Of a DNA stretch of 6,989 nucleotides, positions 6,680 to 6,989 are shown in pieces; within the stretch, counting starts at the first letter, position 1, and every line of letters starts with the position of its first letter. Both the position numbers and the translations under genes were made by a program. The notes beneath the pieces are model-generated. The model did no database searches, was not told the DNA's origin, and was given only the letters and a program-made list of their open reading frames with translations. The DNA is from SZUA-287 sp036397975 (GTDB lineage: Bacteria; Bacteroidota; Ignavibacteria; UBA10030; UBA6906): positions 1 through 6,989 of the forward strand of contig DASWHW010000107.1 of the NCBI GenBank assembly GCA_036397975.1, read 5' to 3'.

Positions 6680-6989
6680 ATGAGACTGACTATGAAAGCT
6701 CTTCCCTGTCTCGGCCTCTTCCTGGCGTGTGTTATCTGCCCGGCAGTTAGGGGACACGCACAACTCTCTCCGCGTCTTCAGCAACTTCGCAATGCTGTAT
6801 TCGATCATATCACGAGTGAGCAAGGCCTGCCCAGCGATGCTGTTTTTGCGATTCTCGAAGACAGTAGGGGATTCATGTGGTTCGGCACAGGAGGCGGATT
6901 GTGTCGTTACGATGGATACAAGGTTGTCATCTACAAACACGATGAAGAAGACCCCGCCTCAATTTCAGGAAACGACATTTCCAGTCTTG
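6680..6989 (+). CDS. Two-component regulator propeller (Reg_prop) sensor protein, N-terminal part (3' end outside window)
   Basis: The frame is open from the ATG at 6680 to the window end, giving 103 residues. The first 27 or so form a signal peptide (positive start, hydrophobic core, then GHAQ as a likely cleavage region). Residues 41-80 read FDHITSEQGLPSDAVFAILE, then DSRGFMWFGTGGGLCRYDGY, which matches the first repeats of the periplasmic Reg_prop beta-propeller: GLPSxxVxxIxxDxxGxxWFGTxxGLxRYDG. The following HDEEDPASISGNDISSL matches the usual 'YxxDPxxxxSLSxNxI' link to the next blade. Such N-termini sit on large sensors in Bacteroidota and relatives, ending in a histidine kinase, hybrid kinase, GGDEF or LytTR-type output. 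Which one applies is off-window. An in-frame ATG at 6692 (MKALPC) with a weak GAGA 6 nt upstream is an equally likely start and keeps the signal peptide. The gene lies after a terminator, so it is probably expressed on its own. Confidence 0.85.
   Translation, partial: MRLTMKALPCLGLFLACVICPAVRGHAQLSPRLQQLRNAVFDHITSEQGLPSDAVFAILEDSRGFMWFGTGGGLCRYDGYKVVIYKHDEEDPASISGNDISSL

Noticed and set aside
6593..6940. Minus-strand open frame of 115 codons near the window end
   Set aside because: It runs opposite the well-matched Reg_prop sensor start and has no recognisable domain. The plus-strand reading is far better supported.

Overview
The window looks like an ordinary chromosomal segment from a Gram-negative bacterium. 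The likeliest source is the Bacteroidota/Ignavibacteriota/Chlorobiota neighbourhood. This is an inference from three things: a 'two-component regulator propeller' (Reg_prop) sensor gene, the subfamily of the exported amidase, and weak or absent Shine-Dalgarno signals at several starts. Base composition looks balanced by eye and I see no abrupt change along the window. There are no RNA genes, insertion sequences, CRISPR arrays, attachment sites or origins that I can support.

Layout, all on the + strand: (1) 1-441, the 3' part of truA (tRNA pseudouridine synthase A), cut by the window edge; (2) 422-1600, a DUF819 (YjcL-like) multi-pass membrane protein overlapping truA by 20 nt; (3) 1634-3277, an exported amidase-signature hydrolase; (4) 3274-4971, an exported D-aminoacylase-like metal-dependent amidohydrolase joined to the amidase by an ATGA overlap; (5) 4996-6531, a ComM/YifB-family AAA+ ATPase; (6) a strong intrinsic terminator at 6554-6580; (7) a short intergenic leader; and (8) from about 6680 to the window end, the start of a Reg_prop-type sensor protein, cut by the window edge.

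The five genes upstream of the terminator are packed tightly (20-nt overlap, 33-nt gap, 4-nt overlap, 24-nt gap) and probably form one transcription unit. truA and comM are housekeeping or DNA-processing genes. The three genes between them look like a functional cassette: a putative solute transporter plus two secreted amide-bond hydrolases, one with a Sec-type signal peptide and one with a Tat-like signal and possible lipobox. A reasonable hypothesis is periplasmic processing and uptake of N-acylated or D-amino-acid-containing compounds. The substrate cannot be read from sequence. The Reg_prop gene lies beyond the terminator and is probably expressed independently.
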